DNA of 64,000 nt from Hormiphora californensis (lineage: Eukaryota; Ctenophora; Tentaculata; Cydippida; Pleurobrachiidae), in contig CM035352.1 in the NCBI GenBank assembly GCA_020137815.1, forward strand, positions 158,675 to 222,674, in the 5' to 3' direction. Shown one piece after another: positions 19,001 to 27,059 of the stretch. The notes below the pieces were generated by a model. It saw only the letters and a program-made list of their open reading frames with translations. It was not told the origin of the DNA and did no database searches. The position numbers and the translations under genes were made by a program. The number at the start of each line of letters is the position of its first letter. Position 1 is the first letter of the stretch.

Positions 19001-21441
19001 GAGAGAGTGTCAGGGATCTCCTGGGTAAGGCAGCACGGCTAAAAGAGTCAGAGATTTACCGGGCAGTGTTCATTACCCCTGATAGGACTTTAGAGGAGAG
19101 AGTAGAGAGAACATTAGTTGCTAAGTTGAGAGAGAGAAGAGAAGTTGAGCCAGAGAAAGTTTGGTCTATTAGACGAGGGTCAATTGTGGAGAATGCAAAA
19201 ACTGAGAATGATGTGTGAGAGGTTAGAGCTGAGAGAGTGAGTTTAGAGATTTTAAGGTAGTGTGAAAGATTGGGTCGTGCGCGCCAAATGGCGCCGTTTG
19301 GCGTGCACGACCTGATCTTTCATACTAGTACCGATTTTAACATTCTTCATTCTCCAGATATCATTATATATTTACATCCTTGTTGTTTGAGAACCGTTTC
19401 TTGTAAGGACATGGTGGGGGCCAGGGTGGGGTAACGGGGTCAACGCACACAAAAGTCCTTACCCGACTTCGTGCAATTGGTCTGGTTACGCCACTCTGAA
19501 CCCTCACCCAATTTGGTCCGTGTGGTTCAGTTTTCATGATATTATCTAACTATATCTAATGCAAATTTGCATGGAAATGTGACACCCTATCGTCAATGTG
19601 ACGACGTGATCCGTCAATGTGACGACGTGATCCGTCAGCGTGACGACATGATCCGTCAGTGTGACGACGTGATTCGTAGGTATCACGTATCACACGTGTT
19701 GAGAACTGCTTGCGACTTGAGGGGTCACATCACATGTATAAAAGGGAGAGAAAGAGAGAAAAAGAGAGGGATCACATCACATAGCATATAGCAGACAGGC
19801 AGAGAGAAAAACAGACCCCTCGATCGCCCCAGTTTTGCTAGTATATTTAATTGCGGCTCAGTGCCACTACCCACCGTGGTAGCTTTGATTGATTGATTGA
19901 TTGCTCAGAAGAGATCGATCAAATGGATATATGGAATCAGTCACCTCATTAGTTGGAACGACGATACTTACTTTAGCAACTTAGTTTCTCTAAATATCTT
20001 ACCTATTCATCTCCAACTTAATTTCAATGATATGAAATTATTGTATAAAGTACTTAACTCTCTAGTTCCTGTTAGTTTACCTAATTATTTACATATTAAA
20101 TCCCCCTCTGACATTACTTACACTACTAGATCTAACTTAAATGTAGTTAATATAATAATTCCGATTACACTACTATCTGCTGTTCGGTTAAAGCCACTAG
20201 TGCGGTTTTTCGGAATAGTTTCTTCCATCGTAGCTACATCTATTGGAACTCTCTTCCTTTTACTATTAGACAATCGCCTACTTATTCTTCTTTTTATTTT
20301 CACCTTAAAAAACATTTATTCAGCTCCATGTCTCCCCTCTCCCCTAACACTTCCTAGGTACCTGATACTCCGGTTCTAGTCCAGCTATCTGACGACGGCG
20401 CCTCTCTCATATCCTCGACTCTCCTCCGACCCACACAACGCGGCCTTCAATCTAATGCAGTGGTGTTTGAGCAGAAAGGACTTTTTAAATTAATATATAT
20501 TTTGGACTGCTATTCACTGGCTGAATTATATTTATCTAATATGGCATAATTTCCTTAATAGACCTAATACTGAATCAATAAGTTGACCAATCGGCTGTTT
20601 TTGAGTCGCATAGTTTTGATACAATGAAATAGTGTTTATTTAGGACTGTAGACGACTCGGAGATTTATTTCAGGAAAGATAATACGGGACGTTTAACGTC
20701 ATCATCAGCTCAAATTAATTTGTTTAAAGTAGTGTTGAAAAGTCTAGGGACTTACTGACTACTTTTAGTGAAGGTCTCGTGCGCATGGTTATCTAAAAAT
20801 TCCTGCATTTGATTCCTGCATTTGATACAGTGTTAAAATCAGCTCTATTGGCGAAATTAGAGCATGAATAAGCCAATATAAAGATTTTCCACCCAAATCT
20901 GAAATTTGGAATAGAAAAGTTTCGAAACTTTCCTTGTGACTTTTTTCAAAAATTCATTTTACTAAGCTAATTTCGAGTTTCTTGGCTGCTTGAATGAACA
21001 AGTTAAAATAAGCTTTTATATAGTAATTTGACCACAAATGTCTCAGAAGTTTGGCGAAAACCCTATAATTCCACGTCAAATAGCATTTTGCCCCACTGTT
21101 TGGTGATACAGTCACCCTTAAGGGTGACTGTATCACCAAACAGTGGGGCAAAATGCTATTTGACGTGGAATTATAGGGTTTTGTAAGGCCTTACAACTCG
21201 TGCGCGTAGCGCTCCAAAACGAAGCCCGTGCAGAGAGGTGGCGGCGCCACCAACCCCACTGTGCACCTTGTGTAAGTTTGGAAAGGATAGGAGGAAAGTT
21301 GTTGGAGGTTGGAGTTGCTGATAGGACTGAAGAAGGTGCCATCACGTCTTGAGTAGGAATAAAGCGTCGTCTTTTCATGGGAAGTTCAGGGATTTCAACA
21401 AGACAATCATGTCTGCGCTTTAATGTAGCCGAACACGCCAT
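5234..21441 (-). CDS. akirin: Akirin, 5' and central exons, last exon not in view
   Basis: Akirin is a small nuclear cofactor that bridges transcription factors to chromatin remodelling and other nuclear complexes. Exon 1 (21267-21441) starts [10 protein letters not shown], the family signature, and has the basic nuclear signal PMKRRRF at residues 21-27. It ends at a CAAG|gtgcac donor after 58 codons plus one base. Exon 2 (5234-5404) follows a TACTAAC branch-like site and a TTTTCAG acceptor, and ends TTTCAG|gtatgt. The split codon reads G|AA (Glu), giving [14 protein letters not shown], which matches the conserved LTPEQI region. Exon 2 then carries [20 protein letters not shown] and [11 protein letters not shown], matching the conserved C-terminal helix. 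About 115 residues are visible against 180-200 in vertebrates; the terminal FVKFTHDQ-type exon is unseen. Intron 1 is 15.9 kb and full of transposons. Confidence 0.88.
5535..6259. mobile_element. MITE with ~65-bp terminal inverted repeats
   Basis: The left end (5535-5605) begins ATTATACCAAAACTAATTGA and continues TAGGCCGGAAAGGTTGCC. The right end (6195-6259) is its reverse complement. A 206-bp version with the same ends lies at 62779-62984. No coding capacity. The ends sit in TA-rich sequence, so a TA duplication is likely but cannot be fixed exactly. Inside are two copies of an AATGGTCGGTGTTAGC block, each followed by a TCGCAGCGCYGGCAAG block (about 5898-5945 and 6030-6080). Confidence 0.85.
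6260..7495. repeat. Dispersed repeat adjoining the MITE
   Basis: Sequence next to the MITE right end is found in inverted orientation at about 62300-62778, next to the short MITE copy. Shared blocks include TGCATCATTTTTGGGA, the CTAGATGAAGATACTGACC region and, after about 630 bp unique to this copy, the block ending GACGTTCTGTAGGACGTTCC (reverse complement in the other copy). A 139-bp pogo-type MITE interrupts this copy at 6301. No gene is seen. Confidence 0.75.
6301..6439. mobile_element. Pogo/Tigger-like MITE, 139 bp, TA duplication
   Basis: Begins CAGTCGGACCCCGATTTAAC and ends with the reverse complement. It is flanked by TA at 6299-6300 and 6440-6441. The CAGT terminus with TA duplication is characteristic of the pogo/Tigger branch of Tc1/mariner. 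Internally it is nearly self-complementary. Relatives are at 42343-44647 and 49732-49903. Confidence 0.88.
8464..8945 (-). pseudogene. PiggyBac transposase remnant, frameshifted
   Basis: The minus strand encodes the C-terminal part of a DDE_Tnp_1_7 (piggyBac/PGBD) transposase. One frame (8719-8901) has [14 protein letters not shown] and [17 protein letters not shown], the segment before the last catalytic aspartate. The next frame (8477-8722) has [21 protein letters not shown], the diagnostic YNxxMGGVD motif holding the third catalytic Asp, then the basic [14 protein letters not shown] helix. The frame changes at about 8720. The N-terminal two thirds, including the first two catalytic aspartates, is absent, so the protein cannot be active. 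The terminal repeats around it fit the same element. Confidence 0.88.
9470..9758 (+). pseudogene. LINE ORF2 C-terminal fragment
   Basis: Encodes [20 protein letters not shown], then [12 protein letters not shown] and a cysteine/histidine cluster (CRYC ... [13 protein letters not shown]). This is the zinc-knuckle-like tail found after the RT in many LINE polymerases. The tail at about 54270-54400 has the same AKLRMSxHxLxIExGR pattern, so both are probably one family. Only about 95 residues survive. Confidence 0.75.
9930..10345. repeat. (GT)n and GT-rich tract
   Basis: A nearly pure GT run at about 9936-10037 is followed by imperfect GTGTGCGTGTACGCGTGTGG units. It lies in the 3' untranslated part of the inserted LINE fragment. 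Histidine/threonine-rich translations of it are not genes. Confidence 0.95.
10840..11040. repeat. Cluster of CCATACCAAC motifs forming hairpins
   Basis: At least nine copies of CATACCAAC or its complement GTTGGTATG lie within 200 bp, in both orientations. Several pairs (for example around 10880-10910 and 10930-10975) could form stem-loops. The cluster follows the right arm of the piggyBac relic. No coding potential is seen. Confidence 0.8.
11041..13130. other. Akirin intron sequence without recognisable gene
   Basis: No domain-bearing frame on either strand. One short inverted pair (CGATACCCAG / CTGGGTATCG at about 11410 and 11480) is visible. The part from about 12600 to 13130 probably includes the 3' untranslated region of the LINE that follows on the minus strand; its terminus could not be fixed. 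Confidence 0.5.
13131..16244 (-). CDS. CR1-like LINE polymerase, intact 1037-codon ORF
   Basis: An uninterrupted frame with the domain order of a non-LTR retrotransposon ORF2. Residues 20-55 include a strongly hydrophobic stretch followed by NPGP (about residues 58-61). An APE-type endonuclease spans about 72-310, with YCNIQGL, LNETWL, IIGDLNL and a terminal SSDHFTL. The reverse transcriptase has [15 protein letters not shown], then [12 protein letters not shown] (about 715) and the catalytic YADD (about 752). The C-terminal region has the usual RAVKFIL and [12 protein letters not shown] motifs. No stops or frameshifts are seen, so this copy may be young. It lies in akirin intron 1 on akirin's own strand and abuts a Penelope relic at about 16250. 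The start Met is close to that junction, so some 5' sequence may be lost. Confidence 0.92.
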   Translation of the reverse strand: MAYFSCITSSSNISSKRNDIKYPKHCYFLKLLVKSLVSLFFVASCALLLIVIVNPSITNPGPKQSMKLDSLKIVYCNIQGLIHMNSMTSKTPTFQANKLSDLRAYLYTYTPDIVILNETWLSKYIADNEVVLDQYYTVYRKDRTAGDKEYYNKKGGGGVMILCKNNAGFKVSLYKGNSGDLPILSVLVKAKNGHKLCISTYYRYDYSKSEHADSVEEYYLELIRRYSNIAIIGDLNLSSVKDWNAPVTSNSSHSRFLEIFDNLALTCLINNPTHQSGNILDLIMTNQPDMFLKHSIQPNLLTSSDHFTLTADISLIKKPKSVTKVRKFCYKKADWNSINNELGKVDWGPIFRNRTIKEKLDIFKSKLDIILRKHIPMVLVKVGDKPPWYDSELKNLKNRLDRARKAANSSGSDPVLKDFFLKLEVSYREMVKNKMASYFTDEGSGNSVSKKLYKHIGSLSHSTRIPDVLHNENTTSTKSEDKCSMFNFFFSQQFSGSSDYKTHVNYSRNNHSDCNDTYFMESDVFKVLKNLDPSKASGPDNIEGIVLKKCRFSLSKPLSLLFNSCFHAGIIPAEWKDANVVPIHKKSAKNDVRNYRPISLTCLVMKVFENLVRDKLYFHCEDKITIHQHGFVPHKSCNTQLIEFSSQLAYNLNNHLQTDIVYFDFSKAFDSVSHDLILEKLKNQFDIDGKLLNFIKIYLQNRRQRVMVDGTFSDWTPVTSGVPQGSILGPLLFVLFINDIVDSVGDGTQIKLYADDLKIWREIRCQNDSLQLDIDNLEAWSTANKMKFHPSKCKVIRSTYKRDAIDIRYMLGGVELECTSSEKDLGVIMTAKLSYTDHIESIVSKSSQKLGLIKRHCNMVCQTQAKRTLYIAIVRSLFEHCSPIWRPSGENGLSKFEKIQKRAVKFILNEQYASYTDTEYREKLCELKLLPMSLKFLYTDLSLLHKIVYSHIPLQLPAYLHMYDRQSDFTRTTRFQSERDDLHIVCTERARLESFEQSFFYRTHLAWNLLPLSLREICNPSLFSIKLKNHMLEYGIT
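16250..17121 (-). pseudogene. Penelope-like RT, C-terminal part
   Basis: Encodes RT motifs of a Penelope-like element: [20 protein letters not shown] (motif B region), then [10 protein letters not shown] with the catalytic Asp pair, [10 protein letters not shown], and [19 protein letters not shown], the Penelope hallmark. No GIY-YIG endonuclease is recognisable; the frame ends where the LINE begins. Its N-terminal half continues at 18014-18285 beyond an inserted hAT-type element. Removing the insert leaves one 8-bp target copy. With truncations at both ends this is a dead copy. Confidence 0.88.
17387..17457 (+). tRNA. tRNA-Glu(CUC)-like pseudogene
   Basis: A D-arm-like GTGTAGTGGTTACAC, an anticodon loop CTCTCAC (anticodon CTC with U33) and a B-box GGTTCGAATCC occur in the right order and spacing. 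Acceptor and T stems pair poorly, so a functional tRNA is unlikely. It sits inside the hAT-type element. Confidence 0.55.
17751..17820 (+). tRNA. tRNA-Asp-like pseudogene
   Basis: GGTCGAGTGGTA (A-box-like), an anticodon arm ATCGC-CTATCAA-GCGGG and AGTTCGATCCTC (B-box-like) follow the layout of tRNA-Asp, with anticodon ATC where GTC is usual. The acceptor stem is not convincing. It lies in the same hAT-type element. Confidence 0.5.
18014..18285 (-). pseudogene. Penelope-like RT, N-terminal part
   Basis: Encodes [20 protein letters not shown] followed by [18 protein letters not shown], the Penelope RT motif A region (normally SFDVxSLFTNIP). It is continuous with 16250-17121 across the inserted element. 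Homology stops at about 18285, where a LINE ORF1 on the other strand begins. Confidence 0.82.
18291..19218 (+). pseudogene. LINE ORF1 protein, frameshifted
   Basis: The first frame carries [14 protein letters not shown] and [15 protein letters not shown]. The second, from about 18570, carries a coiled coil ([20 protein letters not shown]) then [10 protein letters not shown] and [19 protein letters not shown], an RRM-like layout as in LINE ORF1 nucleic-acid chaperones. The same protein family is at 50860-52390, where the two halves lie in one frame apart from a foldback insert; that shows a frameshift near 18575-18600 here. No ORF2 follows, so the copy is truncated. Confidence 0.78.
19264..19321. 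repeat. Short near-perfect palindrome
   Basis: A 58-bp hairpin: AAAGATTGGGTCGTGCGCGC pairs with its near complement around a CAAATGGCGCCGTTTG centre. It lies just after the ORF1 relic. No function is evident. Confidence 0.85.
19545..19841. mobile_element. Non-autonomous Helitron, copy 2 (intact ends)
   Basis: 297 bp. Starts TCTAACTATATCTAATGCAA after A (19544), ends GTTTTGCTAG before T, that is 5'-TC...CTRR-3' inserted between A and T without target duplication. Copies 1 and 3 carry a GCGATCGGTACGATCGCC hairpin just upstream of the end; here it is shortened to CGATCGCC. It contains four 21-bp GACGACGTGATCC-type repeats and TATAAAAG. Confidence 0.85.
19897..20379 (+). pseudogene. CR1-like LINE 3' coding end
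   Basis: Encodes [10 protein letters not shown] and [20 protein letters not shown], the post-RT region of CR1/Jockey-type LINEs. After a frameshift near 20200 another frame resembles the usual R...WNSLP...R...F tail. Only the last ~160 codons are present. Confidence 0.7.
20380..21056. other. Intron sequence, no gene seen
   Basis: AT-rich sequence between the LINE tail and the palindrome. The stretch AAATTAATTTGTTTAAAGTA at about 20713 recurs at about 30958, so part of this is a dispersed repeat. No coding signal. Confidence 0.5.
21057..21182. repeat. Perfect 126-bp palindrome
   Basis: The two 63-bp arms are exact reverse complements with no spacer; the centre is ACCCTT|AAGGGT at 21119/21120. 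It sits in akirin intron 1, only about 80 bp downstream of the exon 1 donor. Perfect arms imply a very recent origin, active homogenisation or an assembly artefact. Confidence 0.97.
21267..21441 (-). CDS. akirin: Akirin exon 1
   Basis: 58 codons plus one base, from the first ATG ([10 protein letters not shown]) to donor CAAG|gtgcac. It includes the basic KRRR nuclear signal. The intergenic or 5' UTR sequence lies at higher coordinates. Confidence 0.9.
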
Positions 21442-21724
21442 TCTAATAAAATATATGGAGATTAAACGTTATAAACGCATATATAATTTGCCAAGTTAGA
21501 CTGTTATAAAATAAAAGAGTTTGTACAAAACAACATATAATTGCTTCTAATTTTTTGCTCAGCTATTCAGCTTAATAAGTTTTGCTGCTTCAGCTCGCTG
21601 CTGATCCCACCCTTCGTTCAAGTTTACTTTTAAAAGGGCAATTTTAGCGGCAATTAATGATGAATTATTTAATGCGGGATATTGATTAGGGAGATTCGGA
21701 AATCTGATACTGGCAGGTTTTTAA

Positions 21725-21850
21725 AGTGAGAGTGGACCGACACAAAATTGGACACGATTATTGTAGGTAGTAGAGATTATTTCTCTGAGCATTTTGTTTT
21801 TTTCCCGCTTAAAATTGGCCCCTCCATCACGGTGTCCTTCTGAAGGAAAC
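21725..21850. mobile_element. TTAA foldback MITE, left half
   Basis: Starts AGTGAGAGTGGACCGA after TTAA (21721-21724), then GTAGGTAGTAGAGATTA, the start of the family seen complete at 41532-42000. The matching right-hand segment (GCTCAGAGAAATAATCTCTA) appears only at about 26715-26742, 4.9 kb away. The RTE LINE and other sequence may therefore lie inside one split copy, or these may be two fragments. Confidence 0.7.
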
Positions 21851-21852
21851 TA

Positions 21853-24716
21853 TGGAGGAAACCAACTTGGAGGCCTCTAACATTAGATTCCGGAAGAAGA
21901 AGAGTCGTTTATGGACATTCCTGTCGGACGGGACACAGCGGAAAGCTACCCTTGACTATCAGGAGAAAGTGGAGGAACAGTATTAAGGACACCACGACGT
22001 CCGAGGCGCTAAGCTCCCTTGGATCAGATCACCGGTTGCTGATTGCCAAGGTCAAACTCACTCTACGAAAGAGGAAGACCTTGCCAGTAAGAACGAATCT
22101 TGATTTTGGCCCCCTCAGAACCGACCCGGATCTAAGGGATCGTTTTACTGTTGAGGTTCAAAACCGATTTTCCTGCCTAACATCTGATGCTGAAGATGAA
22201 CCAACTACTAACTATGGTCACTTCATTAAAGCAATACAGGAAACGAGTAAAGCTCTCCTTGGGAAGAAGCGGAAACGTCTGAAAGACGTTGTGGCAGAGG
22301 ACTATAGAGTTAAGCGAGTGAGAACAGAGTTGGAGTGTGCCAGTAAGGAGTACCACGATGTACCAGGCGAAGAGACGAGGACTAGAGTAAATAGGGCGAA
22401 GGAAGAGTTATCGGGGGACTATGGACAAGTTGAGTCGGAGATTATTGAGGGTAAGATTAGGAGGGTAGAGGATGCTGCTAGGAATGCTAAGTCACGAGAA
22501 GTTTGGAGGATAGTTAATGAGGTCTCTGGTAGAAATGAGGACAGCTAGTCAGTTGGAGGGGGCCTCGCCGGAAGAGAGGAATGATATTATGGTTGAATCA
22601 CTTCCGAACCCTACTAGGGTCTGCACCATCAGGGTCATCAGACACGGAGGTCGAACAGCTCTTCCCCCCGGCGGATATCTTCACTGGCAGCTTCACTCTT
22701 GAGGAATATCAGAGGGCCAAGAAGAGGATTAAGGAGGGGAAGGCTTATGGGGACGACAGCATCTCTCCTGAGGTTCTAAAGAGGTGTGATCTGGATGAGA
22801 TAGTGCTGGGTTTTTGTAACGGTGCATTAGAAGGTAAGGGTATCCCAGAACAATGGACAGTCAGTAACATCATCCCTGTCCCGAAGAAAGGTGATCTTTC
22901 CAAGCCTGGGAACTACCGTGGTATTGCACTGACTTCAATCGTCGCAAAGACATTGAACAGGTTGGTAACGAAGTTACCCCTCTGTCGAGGGGTAACAGAA
23001 CCGCCTACCCGTTTTTAAGTAAATTCCTTAAAAAGTATCGCTGACATGTCCAGGCATGGCACCCCACCCCACAATTACTATACTTTACGTAGGGCGCGAT
23101 GGCACGCCAGGACATGATATGTCACTAGTCCAAGATTTTAGCCTCCGAATCTGCTGTTTTTTACCAACTTTTTCGAATTTTCACGGCCAAACTATAACTT
23201 AATTTGAATTGATTTTATCACAATTGTCCTAGGTATAGTCCACAGCACCATCTCACCGAATATGAAGTTTCAAAAACGCGATCTTCATCGAAATTCAACT
23301 TCAAAAATAGTGTTAATGATGAAATAACATCAAAATTAACATACTACACAAATCTTGAGACAATTTCATGGCTGTAGAAAAAGGATTTAGCCAAATCTGT
23401 TTTATGGTTGAGGCGGTATTAATTTTTGAAAAATATGAAACCGATTCTGTTACCCCTACATAGGGCATTGCGATAGTAAGGCACGTTTTAGCGTGCCCGC
23501 AATGTAGGGGGAACTGCGTTACCAATTGAACAGGATGCTACTACATCGCATCCGGCCCTATGTCGAGACAAAACTTCTCGACTCCCAGAACGGATTCCGG
23601 GAGGGGCGCTCAACCACCAGTCACATCCTGACGCTGAGGAGGATACTAGAAGGTGCGAGGAGGAAACAGCTTCCGGTAGCCATGGCTTTCATCGACTTCG
23701 TTAAAGCATTTGATAGTATAAACCGATCAAGCCTGATGAAGATCCTGAGAGCATATGGTATACCGGATGCTATCGTAGACCTTATCCAATGGCTTTACAC
23801 CAACACTAAAGCACAGCTCTTAACAGCTGACGGCCTCACTGCTATCTTTGAGATCGTGGCTGGTGTCTTACAAGGCGACACTTTAGCCCCATATCTCTTT
23901 ATCATAGTACTGGATTACTGTCTACGGATAGCACTCAGCAGACACCCGGAGATCGGTTTCACTCTGAGACCTGCTAGGAGTAGAAGAGTTGGGGCATCTA
24001 GAATTACAGACACTGGCTTTGCGGACGATGTGGCCCTGCTGGCAAACTCGGTTGAGGAGTTAGGAGTTGTATTACGTGAGGTTGAGACGGTGTGTAAGGA
24101 GGTTGGTCTGGCTATTAACCAGAACAAAACGGAGCTCATAGTGGAGAACATCCCTGATCCAGAGCCGCTCCTTACCTGTGATGGACACACGATCAAAAGA
24201 GCAGATGACTTCAAATATCTTGGATCGTGGATCAGAGATTCCAATAAGGACATCAAGAACCGGAAGAGCAAAGCATGGTTTGCCTGCCACGGATTGAAGA
24301 AAGTCTGGAACTCAGATCTGAACGACGAACTAAAGTGCAGCTTATTTGTTGCTACTGTCGAAACCGTCCTCCTCTATGGCTGTGAAACATGGTCCCTCAC
24401 CAAGCAAATGGAGAAGAGCCTTAATGGAACCTACACTAGGATGCTGAGAATGGCGCTCAACAAGAACCAGTGGCAACTCCGTATGACCAATGGAACGTTG
24501 TATGGTATTGGAGGGTTACCAATTCTCAGCACTAAAATAGCAGAACGCAGACTACGTCTAGCCGTTCATGCCCAACGCCATCCTGAGCTGACCCTCCACA
24601 AAATCCTTCTTTGGGAACCGCTCCATGGTCAAGCCAAACGTAGCAGGCCTACGAAAACCTTTGTGGACGTTTTACGGCAAGATACGGGTCTGGGTGACGT
24701 GAAGGAGCTTCAGTGA
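21853..24716 (+). pseudogene. RTE-type LINE polymerase, broken
   Basis: A 5'-truncated RTE-like ORF. The tail of the APE endonuclease is at 21853-22060 (RRKWRNSIKD ... SLGSDHRLLIAKVKL). A linker follows with two frame changes near 22540 and 22600. RT segments GIPEQWTVSNIIPVPKKGDL and KPGNYRGIALTSIVAKTLNR lead to a 564-bp Mutator-like insert at 22962. The RT resumes with LNRMLLHRIRPYV, AFIDFVKAFDSI, GVLQGDTLAPYLFIIVLDY and catalytic FADD. The C terminus (WEPLHGQAKRSRPTKTFVDV) is the RTE signature. It ends with a normal stop at 24716. Defective by insertion and frameshifts. Confidence 0.9.
22962..23525. mobile_element. Mutator-like MITE, 9-bp duplication
   Basis: Starts TTGGTAACGAAGTTACCCC and ends with the near complement (GGGGGAACTGCGTTACCAA). 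It is flanked by the 9-bp direct repeat TTGAACAGG at 22953-22961 and 23526-23534. It splits the RTE LINE exactly inside a TLNR codon string. A 9-bp duplication suggests Mutator; no transposase is present. Confidence 0.85.
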
Positions 24717-24944
24717 TGTAAGAACGTGATGCGTGGAGAAAACTTGTTCAAGGCGTTCGGGAATTCCACCCGCCTTAAGTCAAGTAAGCCATCACTGAGA
24801 TACTTTTGTTATGTTGGGAGCAAGACGTCACACATCTATCTCTTGTATTCTGTATGTGTGCGCGCCCGGGCATGTTCGATGTACAGTAGGGGTTGCTATT
24901 CTTCAAAATAATTTCATGAATCATTGTACATTGTGTTCATAAGA

Positions 24945-25385
24945 TGTTCAACTATGAGTATATGAAGTTTCAGCCAAAACCATCCAGCCGCTAAGGATCG
25001 CAAGCGGTTTTTGTAAATAGTGGAAAATTGTAAAAAATTGTAAAAAATTGATAAAAATTGTTAAAAATTGTTAAAAATTGTGGCAACCATACCCTCAACA
25101 TCTGTAGGACTATCTCTGACCCTAACACCGAAAATTGGCCCCCAGGACACCCCCAATAGCCGGGCAAAGTGATTTATATGCGTAATTTAAAATTTAAAAA
25201 AAATTATTCTGAATATTTACTAAAATCACCTTGTAGGGTGTTTATTTAGTGTTCAACTACGAGTATATGAAGTTTCAGCCAAAACCATCCAGCTGTTTTG
25301 CTGCAGGAACGGTTTTTGTGAATTGTGGAAAATTGTAAAAATTGTAAAAAATTGTAAAAAATTGTAAAATATTGTGGTAAATAGA
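24945..25385. repeat. Two ~150-bp direct repeats with AAATTGT runs
   Basis: GAGTATATGAAGTTTCAGCC followed by AAAACCATCCAGC occurs at about 24955 and 25260. Each copy is followed by strings of GTAAAAAATT/GTTAAAAATT. The first copy is 3' of the RTE LINE. No gene. Confidence 0.8.
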
Positions 25386-25531
25386 TGTCACCAGACCGTT
25401 AGATGCGATTCGACAGCTGCAGGTCTAGCCCTGGTTCTAACAACGGAAATTGGCCTAGAGGACATCCCCATGGACCTGCACAATGATTCATTAGCCCATC
25501 TTGAAATTTTTGAAATAGCAACCCCTGTATT

Positions 25532-26688
25532 CGTGTGACCTGTGATTTTGGGTCATGATCGGGCTCCATCGAATTGATCAAAACTCATCGAAAAATAGGT
25601 CAAAATGGTTCGAACAAAAACCAGTGTTCTAGAGAATTGTCTGGCGAACATTTTGGTTGCAAGATTGACGTTCCAAGTCTTTCCCATCGTCAGATATATC
25701 GTCTTAAAGTCAAAAATACGTGTTCATGAAATCCGACCGGGATTCACGTTTTGAAAAATGCACAAATGCAAAGTTGCTCGGATCACATTGCATCCCTCGA
25801 ATAAGAGTTGTAGAAAATTGTCTGGCGGTCATTTTGGTACCCGAGTTTTTGTCCTAGCTCAATGTTTAGAGTGTCTTATGACTGTCTAAAGACGAAATTT
25901 AACCAACATTTTTGAGGGGATCACGTGTCATAAACAAATGGGTGAAATGGTTTGAAATTTATAAGAGCTTGATTGGAATCGTCTAAGGTTCATTTTGGTA
26001 CCATGATTTTTTGCTTTACTCTACGTTTAAGTTGCGTTATGGCTGTAGGAACATGAAGAGTCCTCTATGCTGAGTCTTAGTTGGTAACGGCTCACAACCC
26101 CTAATTAGGTGGCTCGGTGTCGTGTGTAATCCCATGATAATCAGCACATATCGTCTCAATTTCATTTAGATACTTGACAGGGTTGTTATGACGATTTGGC
26201 AAGGCCCCTGTTAATGTGTAGGATACGCAAGTGGTCTATCTCAACCCTATCATACACTAAGATGTTATTCAAGCAGCTATGAGCTTCATAACAGGGCAAA
26301 ATGCAATGCGATACCTGAGACCACTTTTGGGAAAATTCCAGTCCTGACAGTCATAAGACACTCTAAACATTGAGCTAGGACAAAAACCCGGGTACCAAAA
26401 TAACCGCTAGAAAATTTCCTACAACTCTTATGAGGGATGCAATGATCCGAGCAACTTTGCATTTGTGAACTTTTTAAAACGTGAACCCCGGTCGGATTTC
26501 ATGAACACGTATTTTTGACTTTAAGACGATATATCTGACGATTGGAACGTAATTCTTGCCACCAAAATGTTCGATTGACAATTCTCTAGAACACTGGTTT
26601 TTGTTAGAACCATTTTGACCTATTTTTCGATGAGTTTTCATTAGTTTAATCGAGCCCGGTCACGACCCAAAATCGCAGGTCACGCAAA
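25532..26688. mobile_element. Foldback element with ~350-bp inverted arms
   Basis: The left arm (25532-25888) starts GTGTGACCTGTGATTTTGGG. The right arm (26336-26688) is its reverse complement with roughly 10% difference. The central ~450 bp is unique and non-coding. No clear target duplication is seen. The superfamily is unknown. Confidence 0.85.
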
Positions 26689-26695
26689 GACAGTA

Positions 26696-26745
26696 CTGCC
26701 TACGGGGAAAAAAGCAAAATGCTCAGAGAAATAATCTCTACTACA
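26696..26745. mobile_element. TTAA foldback MITE, right-end fragment
   Basis: GCAAAATGCTCAGAGAAATA followed by ATCTCTACTAC matches the inner part of the right arm of the TTAA MITE family. The outermost ~50 bp is missing. Confidence 0.65.
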
Positions 26746-26753
26746 ATGTTACT

Positions 26754-27051
26754 GTTGCCATGGCAAATAAATCGGTAACTATGGCAACTGAGTTGCTAAA
26801 ATTCATCCAAAAGTATTCAAAAACTCCCAAAAGTGTGAGCAACAGCTTTACAGCTGTCGCTTAGATACCGCCTAACGAACGGCCACCACGTCGTTCATCT
26901 CCAACTTATAACATAGACTAGCGCTCCCATTGGGTGCGCCTCAAGTAAGGGCTTTTCGATAACCCACCCGGCTTCGCCGGGTGGTTCTTTTTGCCCCTTT
27001 CAACGTCTATAAAACGATTGCCATGGCAACTGAATTGGTAACTATGGGGAC
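26754..27051. repeat. Paired X-box-like dyads in a direct repeat
   Basis: GTTGCCATGGCAAA (26754) and GTAACTATGGCAAC (26775) recur about 263 bp later as ATTGCCATGGCAAC (27017) and GTAACTATGGGGAC (27038), again 21 bp apart. Flanking sequence is also repeated (GACGTCGTTCAT-type blocks), so this is a duplicated module. Between them is a strong hairpin at about 26960-26990 (CCACCCGGC-TTC-GCCGGGTGG followed by TTCTTTTT). Confidence 0.65.
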
Positions 27052-27059
27052 TGACATGT

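Noticed and set aside
26900-26992. Bacterial contamination because of the terminator-like hairpin
   Set aside because: Flanking sequence is made of repeats found elsewhere in this window, so the segment belongs to the same genome.
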